NCBI RefSeq assembly: GCF_003697915.1
Contig: NZ_RCVN01000009.1
Coordinates: forward strand, 62,001 to 126,000
Length of the DNA stretch: 64,000 bases
Direction: 5' to 3'
DNA from: Staphylococcus pseudoxylosus
GTDB taxonomy: Bacteria > Bacillota > Bacilli > Staphylococcales > Staphylococcaceae
Below are positions 1-9,087 of this stretch, in pieces. The notes beneath the pieces are model-generated. The model worked only from the letters and a program-made list of their open reading frames with translations, was not told the DNA's origin and did not search any database. Position 1 is the first letter of the stretch; each line of letters begins with the position of its first letter. A program made the position numbers and the translations under genes.

Positions 1-1611
1 TGCTAAACTTTCAGGTCTTTGCATTTCTGGGTTGTCCATTTTGTCGTTTTTATCAATTTTGTCATGAGCAGCTCTTAAAGTTTTTTGAACTTCGTCAATG
101 ATATGATTCATTTCATCTTCTGAAATTATATCTTCGCTGACAAGTTGTTTTCCGTATAAGATTTCAACTGACTCATGCTTACGTATTTCATGATATGGTA
201 GTGGGTTTGTAATTGATGGTTCATCCATTTCATTATGACCGTAGCGACGATAACCTACTAAATCGATAACCACATCTTTATGGAATTCTTTTCTAAATGC
301 CATTGCAATTTCAATTGCTTCAATCGTTGCCTCGACATTATCAGCATTTACATGCATGATTGGAACGTCATATCCTTTTGCAACATCTGAAGAATAGGTT
401 GTAGAACGACCATCTTGCGGTTCGGTTGTAAAGCCTATACGGTTATTTGTAATAATGTGAAGTGAACCACCTGTTGAATAACCATCTAAGTTACCTAAGT
501 TCATAGCTTCAAAATTGATACCTTGTCCAGGATAAGCGGCATCACCATGAATTAATATAGGCATAGATTTTTTGAATTCGGTAGTTACTGAGCCTGGTTT
601 ATCAGTTGTATCTTGATTAGCACGTGTTTTACCAAGGACTACTGGTGATACGATTTCTAAATGACTTGGATTGTTCGCCAAGGAGATTTTTTGTTCAGTA
701 CCATATGATTGGGTTGTTTTTACGCCGCCAAGATGATATTTAACGTCACCAGACCAACCGGATGTTAATTCTAAACTACCATCTTTAGGTAAGAATTTCA
801 TCGGATCTGTGTGCATAAATTCAGAAATCATCATTTCATATGGCTTTTCTAAAACATGTGTTAAAACATTTAATCTACCACGATGGGCCATACCTATTTG
901 GATATTTTGGATGCCTTCGTCGCTCGCAATTCTTAATGTTTGTTGTAGCATAGGTACTAGAGTATCTACACCTTCGATGGAGAAGCGTTTAGCTCCAACA
1001 AAGTTTTTGTGTAAATACTTTTCAAAACCTTCAACGTGGGCTAAGTTTTTAAATAGTTCGATTTTTTGATTATCATTTAATGTTGCTTTGTATGGAGTTT
1101 CAATTCTACGCTTTAACCACACACGTTCTCTATTGTTATTAATGTGGGTATATTCAAAGGCAATTGGACCTTTGTAACGTTTTTCCATACGTACAATTGC
1201 TTCGTATGCATTATCATAAATGTCTTTAAAATGGTCAGAAACAATACCGGCTGAAATAGATTCAAGTGTTTCTTTATCCAAATTAAAATCTTCGATTGTT
1301 AACTTGGGAACATTCTCTCTTTCAGGCCTATTAACTGGATAAATATCTGCCAACAAATGCCCATATTGACGAATGTTATCGATAAGGCGCATAACACGTT
1401 TGATTGTGCTATCCCCTTTAGTTATGTTGCTCTGACTTTCATTATTTGTTGTGATGTTTGCTTCACCGTTTTTAATTGTACTAAAAAGGACTTGCAAATC
1501 TTCAGGAACTGCACCAGGATCATTTAGATATATATCATATAAATCTAAAACATATCCAAGATTTGCTCCGAAATTTACAGGTGCCTCGGAAACCTGACTT
1601 TCGTTGCTCAT
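1..1611 (-). CDS. odhA: 2-oxoglutarate dehydrogenase E1 component (5' part, runs off the window)
   Basis: This is the N-terminal 537 codons of the thiamine-diphosphate-dependent E1 subunit of the 2-oxoglutarate dehydrogenase complex, which decarboxylates 2-oxoglutarate in the TCA cycle. The reverse strand reads [15 protein letters not shown] at the start, then HRGRLNVL and [10 protein letters not shown], which are typical of the SucA/OdhA family thiamine-diphosphate region. The full protein is usually about 930 residues, so the C-terminal part lies beyond position 1. The ATG at 1611 follows a strong GGAGGGTG ribosome-binding site. A cre-like box sits just upstream. Lipoyl E2 (odhB) would be expected next outside the window. 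Family assignment is secure. Confidence 0.96.
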   Translation of the reverse strand, partial: MSNESQVSEAPVNFGANLGYVLDLYDIYLNDPGAVPEDLQVLFSTIKNGEANITTNNESQSNITKGDSTIKRVMRLIDNIRQYGHLLADIYPVNRPERENVPKLTIEDFNLDKETLESISAGIVSDHFKDIYDNAYEAIVRMEKRYKGPIAFEYTHINNNRERVWLKRRIETPYKATLNDNQKIELFKNLAHVEGFEKYLHKNFVGAKRFSIEGVDTLVPMLQQTLRIASDEGIQNIQIGMAHRGRLNVLTHVLEKPYEMMISEFMHTDPMKFLPKDGSLELTSGWSGDVKYHLGGVKTTQSYGTEQKISLANNPSHLEIVSPVVLGKTRANQDTTDKPGSVTTEFKKSMPILIHGDAAYPGQGINFEAMNLGNLDGYSTGGSLHIITNNRIGFTTEPQDGRSTTYSSDVAKGYDVPIMHVNADNVEATIEAIEIAMAFRKEFHKDVVIDLVGYRRYGHNEMDEPSITNPLPYHEIRKHESVEILYGKQLVSEDIISEDEMNHIIDEVQKTLRAAHDKIDKNDKMDNPEMQRPESLA

Positions 1612-1632
1612 TTTACACCCTCCACAAAATAG

Positions 1633-1657
1633 TTGAAACGCTTACAAATCAATAATA
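1633..1657 (-). promoter_or_regulatory. odhA promoter region with a cre-like CcpA site
   Basis: On the reverse strand a -10-like TATTAT lies at 1652-1657 with a weak TTTAAT 17 bases upstream. Just downstream is TTGTAAGCGTTTCAA (1633-1647), a near-palindrome that fits the catabolite-responsive element consensus WTGNAANCGNWNNCW with one mismatch. It overlaps the expected transcription start, a position suited to repression. CcpA control of TCA-cycle genes is established in staphylococci; binding here is inferred. Confidence 0.45.
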
Positions 1658-1708
1658 GCATTAAATATATACAAATTAAAGTACCAATAACTCACTTATA
1701 CGAAAAAA

Positions 1709-1759
1709 GGAGGTGCAATATAAATCTAATTATAATAATAAGATTTATACCTCACCTCC
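1709..1759 (-). terminator. Probable rho-independent terminator of arlRS
   Basis: Inverted arms built on GGAGGTG and TATAAATCT, with a small internal mismatch, enclose an AT-rich loop. Read on the reverse strand the hairpin is followed by CCTTTTTTCG, giving a U-tract. It lies about 180 bases past the arlS stop and upstream of the odhA promoter. Confidence 0.7.
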
Positions 1760-1942
1760 ATTAAATATATACAATAGTGAAAAAATTCGTTGTAAGTGTA
1801 TTTTGTATTCTTGAAAAGTGTCACAAGTCCATTTTTGCATAACAATAGATTAGAATTAACCCACATTGAAAATAGTTTTAAATATGAGTGTAGGTGATTT
1901 TGTTTGTTGCTGTATAGTTTTTAAAAGTTAATAGAATTATTG

Positions 1943-3298
1943 TTAAAAAGTAATTTTAAAAGTAGTATATTGACCTACTACACTATCTACTTGAATCTTA
2001 CCGTGATTTAATTCTATTATCTTTTTGGCGATTGATAGCCCTAATCCATTACCACCTAGTTTACGTGAACGTGATTTATCTACTCTATAAAATCTATCAA
2101 AGATAAATTCAATATCCTCCTTAGGAATGCCAACACCATGATCTGTGATTTCTATAGATGTTTGTTTGTTTCTTAACTTTGTCTGAATATGGATATGTTT
2201 GTTAACTTGATCATATTTCATTGCGTTATCAATAAAAATAATCAAAACTTGTTCTAATTGATAGCGGTCGATTTTTATATTTAATGGCTTGGGAAATGCA
2301 TCAAATTCAAAAGTATAATCTTCATGAAGCTGCTTCAATGATTTAATTCGTGACGTAATTTCTGCATTGATTTCTACATTCTCAATGTTACCATCTCGAC
2401 TGTTATTATTTTCTTTTGTAAGTAATAATAATTCTTCTACCAATTTTGTGATTCTAGACATTTCTTCTAACGAGATATCTAAAGATTCTTCTAAAATAGC
2501 TGCATCTTTTTTACCCCATCGATTAATCAAATTCAAATGACCTTGTATAATTTGTAAAGGCGTTCGAAGTTCATGAGAAGCATCTTCAACGAACTGCCTT
2601 TGTTGATTAAAAGATTCTTCTAATTGGAACATCATTTCATTGAACGTAGCGATTAAGTTATCAGTTTCTTCGTAGTTTGTAGATAATTCAACTTTTTCTT
2701 GGAAACCATCTCGACGTATTTGTTGCATTTTGTTAGACATTAATATTAAAGGTTTTGTAATTTGTGATGAAAAGAAATAACTAATAATTGCTGTAATAAA
2801 CGTAGCAATTACCCCGAAGATTAATGCGATAAAGTAAAGAGAATTAACAAGTGCGTTATAATCTTCTAATGAATGTACAATAACACTATAGCCTTTGAAT
2901 TTTGGGGAATCTATATGGTCCGTAATTATTAAATAATCGGTGTTTTGATGTTTTTTAATAACAATATTATTCCTGTCTTTAGGAACTACTTCTGGTGAGA
3001 AAGTAATGGATTTATCGTTTGAAGTTTCGATTAATTTTTTTTCTTCATCATTAAATAGAATCACTTTTTGAAAATTTCCTAATGAAGCATTTAAATCTAG
3101 TGGTGTTATATGATTAATATTTTTTGATTCAAATAATTGTACAATATCATCCGCACTACGATTAGCTTCACTTAATTCGTTATGTCTGAGTGAGCTACTC
3201 AAAAAGAATATAATAATTAGACTAAATACAAATATCGTTAAAAATGTAATGGTTGTAGTAATCATCATCCATTTTGTTTTTAATTTGCGCTGTTTCAT
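1943..3298 (-). CDS. arlS: Sensor histidine kinase ArlS
   Basis: ArlS is the membrane kinase that phosphorylates ArlR and controls adhesion, autolysis and virulence genes in S. aureus. The 451-residue length equals that of S. aureus ArlS. Two membrane segments (about 12-34 and 153-176) bracket an extracytoplasmic domain. A HAMP linker follows, then the H-box [12 protein letters not shown] with phospho-acceptor His242. The N box (DNAMKYD), G1 (DHGVGIP), F (FDRFYRVD) and G2 ([12 protein letters not shown]) complete the ATPase domain. Its ATG overlaps the arlR stop codon as ATGA, so translation is probably coupled. Confidence 0.97.
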   Translation of the reverse strand: MKQRKLKTKWMMITTTITFLTIFVFSLIIIFFLSSSLRHNELSEANRSADDIVQLFESKNINHITPLDLNASLGNFQKVILFNDEEKKLIETSNDKSITFSPEVVPKDRNNIVIKKHQNTDYLIITDHIDSPKFKGYSVIVHSLEDYNALVNSLYFIALIFGVIATFITAIISYFFSSQITKPLILMSNKMQQIRRDGFQEKVELSTNYEETDNLIATFNEMMFQLEESFNQQRQFVEDASHELRTPLQIIQGHLNLINRWGKKDAAILEESLDISLEEMSRITKLVEELLLLTKENNNSRDGNIENVEINAEITSRIKSLKQLHEDYTFEFDAFPKPLNIKIDRYQLEQVLIIFIDNAMKYDQVNKHIHIQTKLRNKQTSIEITDHGVGIPKEDIEFIFDRFYRVDKSRSRKLGGNGLGLSIAKKIIELNHGKIQVDSVVGQYTTFKITF

Positions 3299-3957
3299 TG
3301 TCTAATCACATACCCAACGCCACGAACAGTTTCTATACATTTATCTTTATCATAGGGTTTAAGTTTATTTCTTAAATAGCGTATGTAAACATCAACGACA
3401 TTTGTTTCTACTTCTGTATCATATCCCCATACATCCGTAATAATTTGCTCCCTTTGTAATACGTGATTTTTATTCTCTGCTAATAGATATAATAAATCAT
3501 ACTCTGTTTTAGTTAAATCTAAAGGATGACCATCGACGGTTACCTTAAATGCATCTTTATCAATGATAATACCCTTAATATCAATCACATTTTTTTGTGG
3601 CTGGCGTCGTAACATAGCGCGAATTCTAGCTAATAATTCTTCTATATCAAATGGTTTTACAATATAATCATCTGCGCCGTAATCCAATCCAGCTACTTTG
3701 TCATACGTGTCACTTTTGGCTGTAATAATGATAATAGGCGTTGTTTGTTGTTGACGAATTTGTCTACATATTTCTAAGCCATTTATATTTGGTAACATTA
3801 AATCTAAAAGGATTAGATCATAATCATTAGTTAATGCTTTGTTTAAACCAGGTTGTCCATCATATTCAATATCGACCTCATAGTTTTCATGCTCGAGTTC
3901 AAGTTCGATAAAACGAGCTAGATTTTGTTCATCTTCCACTATTAAAATTTTTGTCAT
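3295..3957 (-). CDS. arlR: Response regulator ArlR
   Basis: This OmpR/PhoB-type regulator has a receiver domain (about 1-120) with the phospho-acceptor Asp52 in LDLMLP, the acidic pair Glu8-Asp9, and Lys101-region [13 protein letters not shown] winged-helix DNA-binding domain (about 125-219) ends in [12 protein letters not shown]-type sequence. I chose the ATG at 3957 (219 residues, as in S. aureus). A GTG three codons upstream at 3966 lies inside the GAGGTG ribosome-binding site and is unlikely to be the start. It is the first gene of the arlRS operon. Confidence 0.97.
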   Translation of the reverse strand: MTKILIVEDEQNLARFIELELEHENYEVDIEYDGQPGLNKALTNDYDLILLDLMLPNINGLEICRQIRQQQTTPIIIITAKSDTYDKVAGLDYGADDYIVKPFDIEELLARIRAMLRRQPQKNVIDIKGIIIDKDAFKVTVDGHPLDLTKTEYDLLYLLAENKNHVLQREQIITDVWGYDTEVETNVVDVYIRYLRNKLKPYDKDKCIETVRGVGYVIRQ

Positions 3958-4109
3958 AAGTAGCACCTCAAGTTATATATTATATGAAATAGTTAATTGG
4001 AGAAAGTCATTACTAAAAATAATTATATATTAAAAGCCATTATGAATTAACACGATCGATGCTAGTTTACAGAGTTTTCTTACGAAATTAAAAAAATTCG
4101 GAAATTCAA

Positions 4110-4157
4110 TTGACAATCATTCTCAGTATTGTATAATGTAATTGAAAATGATTGTCA
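4110..4157 (+). promoter_or_regulatory. Iron-responsive promoter with two Fur boxes
   Basis: A canonical promoter TTGACA (4110-4115), 16-base spacer and TATAAT (4132-4137) is flanked by two 15-base Fur-box-like inverted repeats. TGACAATCATTCTCA (4111-4125) covers the -35 element. TGAAAATGATTGTCA (4143-4157) covers the expected start site. Each matches the consensus TGATAATNATTATCA at 13 of 15 positions or close to it. Fur bound at both would block initiation under iron-replete conditions. Confidence 0.85.
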
Positions 4158-4313
4158 ATTCCAAAAGTAAGACATTCCCCCCCACACATATTTCGTTCTT
4201 ATTTGGATTGATCATTTTCAAAAATATCCCCTTTTATATGCCCGTAAAAGACTAACGTTGCGAGACAACGTGAATATAAAAACCGGTTTTACGTTGTAAA
4301 ATCGGTTTTTATA
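4143..4313 (+). ncRNA. isrR: IsrR-like iron-starvation small RNA
   Basis: The transcript predicted from the Fur-controlled promoter is about 170 nt. It carries three C-rich stretches (ccccccc at 4177-4183, cccc at 4228-4231, ccc at 4241-4243) in otherwise AT-rich sequence. It ends in a strong hairpin (arms 4278-4292 and 4296-4310, aaaaaccg against cggttttt) that supplies its own U-tract. Two Fur boxes, C-rich anti-Shine-Dalgarno-like motifs, size and location next to arlR all match IsrR (S596/Tsr25) of S. aureus. That RNA represses iron-using enzymes under iron starvation. The exact 5' end is inferred from the -10 box. Confidence 0.82.
4278..4313 (+). terminator. Terminator of the IsrR-like sRNA
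   Basis: Fifteen-base arms at 4278-4292 and 4296-4310 pair with one G-U wobble around a three-base loop. The descending arm ends in a run of T, a typical intrinsic terminator. Confidence 0.85.
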
Positions 4314-4332
4314 ATAAATTTTGACACATATT

Positions 4333-4372
4333 AGGCAGTTAGATGATTTTATTATCATTTAACTGCCTTTTT
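4333..4372 (+). terminator. Second forward-strand terminator hairpin
   Basis: Fifteen-base arms (aggcagttagatgat and its complement with one G-U pair) at 4333-4347 and 4354-4368 close a six-base loop and are followed by TTTTT. It is directional for the forward strand. It begins only about 20 bases after the first terminator, so it may be a back-up or end a longer isoform. Confidence 0.7.
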
Positions 4373-4426
4373 ATGTTGAGAATCTCTCATTTTATTTGAG
4401 ATTTTACTTTATTAAGATAATATAAA

Positions 4427-4462
4427 AATGCTCCCGCAAAGTTTGAACTTCCCGGAGAGCAC
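4427..4462 (-). terminator. Terminator of the ctpA-murG-PAP2 operon
   Basis: An imperfect inverted repeat pairs TGCTC..CCGGGAAGTT with AACTT..GGGAGCA. On the reverse strand it is followed by ATTTTTATATT. It sits 15 bases past the PAP2 stop codon. Confidence 0.65.
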
Positions 4463-4476
4463 TGGATTAAAAGGAA

Positions 4477-5091
4477 TTAAATTTGTAATTTGTGACGTAA
4501 TATTAATGTTGATAATATTACACAGAATGCGCCACCGATAATGCCTGCAATAATATCGGTAGGATAATGGACACCAAGGTAAACGCGCGATGTTGAAATC
4601 ATAATTATAAATAAAGCCGATAAACCAATCATGAAGGCTTTTGATTTTCCTTTCATTGTTCGATTGGCAATATACATGATGCTTCCAAAAAATGCTGCAG
4701 AGCCCATTGCATGTCCACTTGGAAAACTGAAACCTGAGATATCTATGAGTCTAAGTAATGTTGGACGTTCTCTATCAAAGATATTTTTTAATAATGGGTT
4801 TAGCGTACTTGACAATCCCATAGCAATTGCAAAAAATAGTGCTTCAATATTCAGGCGCTTTAGCATTAGATATGCTATTAATAAAAGCGACAAACAAACC
4901 ATTGCCCATACTTCCCCAATTTTAGTAACCCCAAGGAAAATGGTTGTAGTAATAAAACTTTCAGAAGAATATATAAACTCATATACTTCATTATCAATCC
5001 ACTTACCTAGCCTGGATTCATGGAAGAATGCAATGATGCCAAATATTAACGTGAAAATGATGAGTAAGGAAATTCTTTTCCAACGACTCAT
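4477..5091 (-). CDS. PAP2-family membrane phosphatase (PgpB-like)
   Basis: This 204-residue protein has about six membrane segments. It carries the three PAP2 phosphatase signature blocks: KNIFDRERP (motif 1), PSGHAM (motif 2) and SRVYLGVHYPTDII (motif 3), containing the catalytic histidines. Members dephosphorylate membrane lipids such as undecaprenyl pyrophosphate or phosphatidylglycerophosphate; the substrate here is not readable. The ATG at 5091 follows GGAGG at good spacing. It begins 15 bases after murG ends, consistent with a role in lipid-carrier recycling alongside cell-wall precursor synthesis. Confidence 0.88.
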   Translation of the reverse strand: MSRWKRISLLIIFTLIFGIIAFFHESRLGKWIDNEVYEFIYSSESFITTTIFLGVTKIGEVWAMVCLSLLLIAYLMLKRLNIEALFFAIAMGLSSTLNPLLKNIFDRERPTLLRLIDISGFSFPSGHAMGSAAFFGSIMYIANRTMKGKSKAFMIGLSALFIIMISTSRVYLGVHYPTDIIAGIIGGAFCVILSTLILRHKLQI

Positions 5092-5106
5092 TGCATAACC
5101 TCCTTA

Positions 5107-6180
5107 TTAACTTAATGCATCTTTAATTATTTTTCTAAATAAATCTTGTCGCGTGAAACTTTCTTTATATGTCTGCATTTGATTAATTATGGTATCACGA
5201 TTTGTTTCAATATCATTTAATTGATCTATTAATTTTTGTTCGGTTAAAACATCTTCAGGGATTGTCTTACCAAACCCTTTAGCTTCAAAGTTCTTGGCGT
5301 TATCAATTTGATCACCACGTGATTGATCGAGTCCTAGTGGTATTAAAAGCATCGGTATACGAAGAGCTAAGAATTCATAAATTGCATTTGAACCAGCGCG
5401 ACTAATCACTGTATCAGTAATAGCAAGTAAATCAGTTAAATCATCTTTAACAAAGTCAAATTGAATATAATCTTTTTGGTTCGTATATTGTTCATCGATT
5501 AGACCTTTACCTGTTAAATGAATAATTTGATAAGAAGTCTGCAAAGCATCAAGATTTTCTCTAATGATACTATTAAGCTTTTTACTTCCTAAACTACCAC
5601 CCATAACTAATAGTACCTTTTTATTATCATTGAACTCTGTGAGTTGATAACCTCTCTTTTTATCTCCAGTTTTAAGATCTTCCCTAACAGTTGCACCTAC
5701 AAAATCTGCTTTTTCTTTAGGTAAAAATTGTAGGGTATCTTCAAATGTAGTATAAATCTTTTTAGCAAACTTGAGCGAAATTTTATTTGCCAGCCCTGGT
5801 GTTAAATCAGATTCATGTATAATTGTAGGAATCTTTAATGATTTAGCTGCTATAACTACTGGTACAGAAACAAAACCACCTTTAGAAAATAATAAATCAG
5901 GTTTTTCCTTTTTTAATACACTTCTTGCGTCTAATATACCTTTTAAAACTTTGAAAACGTCTTTGATGTTATCCCATGATATATATCGTCTCAATTTACC
6001 GCTCGATATCGAATGATATTTAATAGAAGGTAATTGAGATTCGATCATTTCACGTTCAATACCATTTTTTGAACCGATATAAAAAGCTTCGTAACCTTCT
6101 TCGAGAGCAGTTGGAATTAAACTTAAATTAACTGATACATGGCCAACTGTACCTCCACCGGTAAATGCGATTTTCGTCAT
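5107..6180 (-). CDS. murG: MurG, UDP-GlcNAc:lipid I N-acetylglucosaminyltransferase
   Basis: MurG transfers GlcNAc to lipid I on the inner membrane face, making lipid II for peptidoglycan. The 357-residue sequence has the N-terminal glycine-rich loop TGGGTVGH, the second GT-B domain loop MGGSLGSKKLN, and the UDP-sugar binding region RAGSNAIYEFLALRIPMLLIPL. The length equals that of staphylococcal MurG. The ATG at 6180 follows AGAGGT. It lies 10 bases from the acetyltransferase gene and 15 bases before PAP2, so these are cotranscribed. Confidence 0.96.
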   Translation of the reverse strand: MTKIAFTGGGTVGHVSVNLSLIPTALEEGYEAFYIGSKNGIEREMIESQLPSIKYHSISSGKLRRYISWDNIKDVFKVLKGILDARSVLKKEKPDLLFSKGGFVSVPVVIAAKSLKIPTIIHESDLTPGLANKISLKFAKKIYTTFEDTLQFLPKEKADFVGATVREDLKTGDKKRGYQLTEFNDNKKVLLVMGGSLGSKKLNSIIRENLDALQTSYQIIHLTGKGLIDEQYTNQKDYIQFDFVKDDLTDLLAITDTVISRAGSNAIYEFLALRIPMLLIPLGLDQSRGDQIDNAKNFEAKGFGKTIPEDVLTEQKLIDQLNDIETNRDTIINQMQTYKESFTRQDLFRKIIKDALS

Positions 6181-6190
6181 ATTATTACCT

Positions 6191-6700
6191 CTATTCTTCT
6201 AATTTTTTATAATAGGCATAAAATGGTTCCCCTTTATTAAAAGGATGATAATCAATTTCTACTTCGCCTACTTTATCAAATCCAAACTTACTAAATAGAC
6301 CTTGCGCACGCTTGTTTAGTGCAAAAGTATCTGTCAATAGCACATGAATATCATGATCAAGTGCAAGATTAACTGCGAAATCAAATAATTGTGTTGCAGC
6401 CCCTTTATAGCTTGCTGAACCGGCAAGTCTATGAATGACATATGCACCTTGTCGATTAACAGGCCATTCTAAATTATCATACCACTCTGCTTGTTCTTGG
6501 TCGACAACAATAAACGCATAAATTTCATCATTTTCTTCTAGTACAAAGAGTGCTTCTTTCTCTATATCTTTCTTGAAATGTTCTTCTAATGGGTAATGCT
6601 CATCCCATTGATTGTTGTTATCTTGTTGCATTGTTGCTTTAGCTTCTTCAACAATATTTAATATACTTAACAAATCATTTTTGTTAGCAATTCTAATCAT
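6191..6700 (-). CDS. GNAT-family N-acetyltransferase
   Basis: A 169-residue protein with the GNAT fold signature: an N-terminal MIRIANKNDLLSILNIVEEAK helix and a central acetyl-CoA loop region around GSASYKGAATQLFDFAVNLA, followed by the C-terminal NKRAQGLFSKFGFDKVGE typical of acetyltransferases. The substrate cannot be inferred. It lies between the ctpA-like gene (21-base gap) and murG (10-base gap) in an apparent operon. The same neighbour is found beside murG in other staphylococci. Confidence 0.88.
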   Translation of the reverse strand: MIRIANKNDLLSILNIVEEAKATMQQDNNNQWDEHYPLEEHFKKDIEKEALFVLEENDEIYAFIVVDQEQAEWYDNLEWPVNRQGAYVIHRLAGSASYKGAATQLFDFAVNLALDHDIHVLLTDTFALNKRAQGLFSKFGFDKVGEVEIDYHPFNKGEPFYAYYKKLEE

Positions 6701-6721
6701 GAAACTTATACCTCTTTCATT

Positions 6722-8197
6722 TTAATTTAATATTTTTAAAAGTTTATTGAGTACAGTGTCTTCTTTATTTGCCTTATTTACTAATTGTTGTGTGAACTTT
6801 TCATTTGTTTCTTTATTAAAAGTGCCATTCACTTTTAAGTCATTTTCTTTTTGGAATGATTTAATGGCAGTTTCTAATGAGCTATCAAACTCATTGGATT
6901 CATTAGACGTTTTATGACCTAACGCAGTTAAACCTACCTTTATTGTTTTAACATTTTTGTCATTATCACCCAACTGGTAAGTTTTATCATTAGGGATCAC
7001 ATTTAAAGATTGATAGGCTGGTTCGTTTATCTTAGTATCAGGTTCAATACCTTTGCCATGGATATAATGAGATTTTGGTGTTAACCATTTCATATTAGTG
7101 AATTTTAATAAAGAGCCATCATCAAATTCGTGTGTTGTTTGAACAATGCCTTTACCGAATGTTTTAGCACCATAAACTTTTGCCTTATCATAGTCTTTCA
7201 TAGCACCAGTAAAAACTTCTGATGCGCTAGCTGATCCTTTATTAACTAAAATAGATACGTCCATATCTTTTGCTTCTTTTAGAGCATCATTTGAAGTTTG
7301 TATGTCTTCTTTGTGTTTGCCTTTTTCAAGTTGAACTACAGTTTCACCTTTATCTATGAAAATATTAGCCATTTTCACAGCTTCATCTAAAAGACCACCA
7401 GGGTTATTACGTAAATCTAGAACGACTTTACGTACACCATCTTTGTGTGCTTTAATCAAAGCTGATTTTAATTCGCCAGAAGTACTGTTTTGAAATTTAT
7501 TAATTGTAAAGACACCTACATTTTTATGTTTTTCATATTCAACACTTTTCACATGGATTTTATCACGTTTTATTGTAATATCATGAGTTTGATTAGCTCG
7601 TTCGATAGTTAAAGTAACTTCTGTACCTTGTTTGCCTCTCACTTTCTTAACAATAGCCTCTAAAGGTTGACCCTTTATGGATTTACCATCAACTTTTTTA
7701 ACGATGTCTTTTGGTTGTATACCTGCTTTTTCTGCTGGCGATTGTTTCATCGGACTGGTAATTTCAATTTTATCACCTTTTTTTTGCATTTCTGCGCCAA
7801 TACCAACAAAATCACCAGAAACATCTTCATTGAATGATTTTGTTTCATCCTTTGTCATGTAGTCTGAATAAGGATCATCTAAATCTTTTACCATACCGTC
7901 AATTGCTGCAGAAGAAAGTTTTTCAGGATTTGTATCTTTGTAATATTCATTGTTTAAAGTTTTATAAACTTCTTCTATCTTTTGTACTTCATGCCTTTGG
8001 TTGCTTGTTAAGCCACTTTTCCAATTACTTATCCCTATTGTTGCGAAAACAGTAATTACTGCTGTCATAAGTATGGTAGCTAATAATAGTAAAATGAAAT
8101 AACTGCGTTTGAATTTAAAAGTTTTTGAATTTGCTTGTTGATCTTTATCTTCGTTGGCATCAATATTTTGTTCGTTGATGTCTTTATGATCTGACAT
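6722..8197 (-). CDS. CtpA-like carboxy-terminal processing serine protease (S41A)
   Basis: The 491-residue protein has a cytoplasmic, charged N-terminus, one membrane anchor (about 33-55), a PDZ domain (about 130-200) and an S41 peptidase core. A C-terminal peptidoglycan-binding domain (about 430-480, SFQKENDLKVNGTF) follows. The catalytic pair is Ser324 in GSASASE and Lys349 in TFGKG, spaced 25 residues as in Tsp. The likely location is the outer face of the membrane near the wall. The staphylococcal homologue is annotated as a probable CtpA-like protease of about 496 residues. The ATG at 8197 follows GGAAGTG. It leads the operon with murG. Confidence 0.93.
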   Translation of the reverse strand: MSDHKDINEQNIDANEDKDQQANSKTFKFKRSYFILLLLATILMTAVITVFATIGISNWKSGLTSNQRHEVQKIEEVYKTLNNEYYKDTNPEKLSSAAIDGMVKDLDDPYSDYMTKDETKSFNEDVSGDFVGIGAEMQKKGDKIEITSPMKQSPAEKAGIQPKDIVKKVDGKSIKGQPLEAIVKKVRGKQGTEVTLTIERANQTHDITIKRDKIHVKSVEYEKHKNVGVFTINKFQNSTSGELKSALIKAHKDGVRKVVLDLRNNPGGLLDEAVKMANIFIDKGETVVQLEKGKHKEDIQTSNDALKEAKDMDVSILVNKGSASASEVFTGAMKDYDKAKVYGAKTFGKGIVQTTHEFDDGSLLKFTNMKWLTPKSHYIHGKGIEPDTKINEPAYQSLNVIPNDKTYQLGDNDKNVKTIKVGLTALGHKTSNESNEFDSSLETAIKSFQKENDLKVNGTFNKETNEKFTQQLVNKANKEDTVLNKLLKILN

Positions 8198-8258
8198 TTA
8201 ATCACTTCCAATACATATGTAAAAATAAAATCTATCCATTTGTCATAAAATAAAATTA

Positions 8259-8290
8259 GCTGGGATTGAACCATTCAGTTTAATCCCAGC
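8259..8290 (-). terminator. Terminator after the msrA-msrB-crr-yozE unit
   Basis: Arms gctgggatt and aatcccagc at 8259-8267 and 8282-8290 form a stable hairpin downstream of the yozE-like gene. The reverse strand continues TAATTTTATTTT, a modest U-tract. Confidence 0.65.
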
Positions 8291-8351
8291 CCTGTAAATG
8301 ATACTTAAATATTTTAATATATTTTACTATATATCCTCAATTATTTAAGTA

Positions 8352-8573
8352 TTAAAATTTTAGCCACTCTGTATATTCTTCATATAAATCATCGAATACG
8401 GCTAATGAAACTGTATAGTCTCCTCGAGTTTCGATATATTCAGAAAGTATATGAAAATCTTTTTCTTGTCTTGGGAAAGATAAGTCATCAAAAATTTCTT
8501 CTGCTAATTCGCCTTTTGCATCACTACGGCCTCGTGCCGTAAGTGCAAATTGATAAAATGAATGGTCTTTCAT
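8352..8573 (-). CDS. YozE/UPF0346 family small protein
   Basis: A 73-residue, acidic, soluble protein beginning [16 protein letters not shown] and ending [13 protein letters not shown]. This matches the YozE_SAM_like (UPF0346) family, which forms a small helical SAM-like fold of unknown function. The length equals that of the staphylococcal homologue. Its ATG shares one base with the crr stop codon, so it is translationally coupled to crr and ends the operon. Confidence 0.9.
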   Translation of the reverse strand: MKDHSFYQFALTARGRSDAKGELAEEIFDDLSFPRQEKDFHILSEYIETRGDYTVSLAVFDDLYEEYTEWLKF

Positions 8574-9073
8574 TAGTTCATTGTTACATCAACGATTTTA
8601 GTTTCGCCTTTTGTAACTGTAGTTACATCAGAAACAGAAATTGAAGATGTGTTATCAGAATTTGTAATAATGATTGGAGAAATAACGGACTTAGCATGTT
8701 CCTTAATATAGTCTAAGTCAAATTTAAGAAGAGGATCTCCAACATTTACAGTATCGCCACTTTCGACAAGGATATCAAAACCTTGGCCATCTAATTGAAC
8801 AGTATCTAAACCAATGTGAACAAGTAATTCTAATCCGTTATCAGCTTTAAGTCCAATAGCATGTTTTGTTGGGAAGACATTGTCTACTTTACCATCGATT
8901 GGTGAAACAACTTCTCCATTTGTTGGGTTAATACCGAAACCTTCACCCATCATTTTTTGGGCAAATACTGGGTCTGGTATATCTTCAATTTTTACATATT
9001 CTCCAGAAAGTGGTGCATAAATAGCGCTATCTTTATTTACTTCTTTACCTTTACCGAATAATTTTTTAAACAT
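8573..9073 (-). CDS. crr: PTS glucose-type EIIA component
   Basis: The 166-residue EIIA-Glc-like protein accepts phosphate from HPr and passes it to sugar-specific EIIB domains. The phospho-accepting His86 sits in [17 protein letters not shown], with the partner His71 in [10 protein letters not shown]. The SPIDG and [13 protein letters not shown] turns are typical of this all-beta domain. It is a stand-alone cytoplasmic domain without EIIBC. The gene lies 14 bases after msrB and overlaps the yozE-like gene, as in other staphylococci. Confidence 0.94.
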   Translation of the reverse strand: MFKKLFGKGKEVNKDSAIYAPLSGEYVKIEDIPDPVFAQKMMGEGFGINPTNGEVVSPIDGKVDNVFPTKHAIGLKADNGLELLVHIGLDTVQLDGQGFDILVESGDTVNVGDPLLKFDLDYIKEHAKSVISPIIITNSDNTSSISVSDVTTVTKGETKIVDVTMN

Positions 9074-9087
9074 ATCTTGTTCGCTCC

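Larger units (their letters stand above)
1612..1942. other. odhA-arlS intergenic region
   Basis: This 331-base gap holds the odhA promoter and leader (about 1612-1690), a long hairpin (1709-1759) and the untranslated 3' end of arlS. A 16-bp direct repeat (cattaaatatatacaa) occurs at 1659-1674 and again at 1759-1774, exactly 100 bases apart and flanking the hairpin. No coding potential was seen. Confidence 0.7.
3958..4476. other. arlR-PAP2 intergenic region carrying an sRNA locus
   Basis: This 519-base gap contains the arlR leader (reverse strand), the divergently transcribed Fur-box small RNA (4143-4313, forward), a second forward-strand hairpin terminator (4333-4372) and the reverse-strand terminator of the PAP2 gene (4427-4462). 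No ORF with a ribosome-binding site was seen. Confidence 0.8.
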
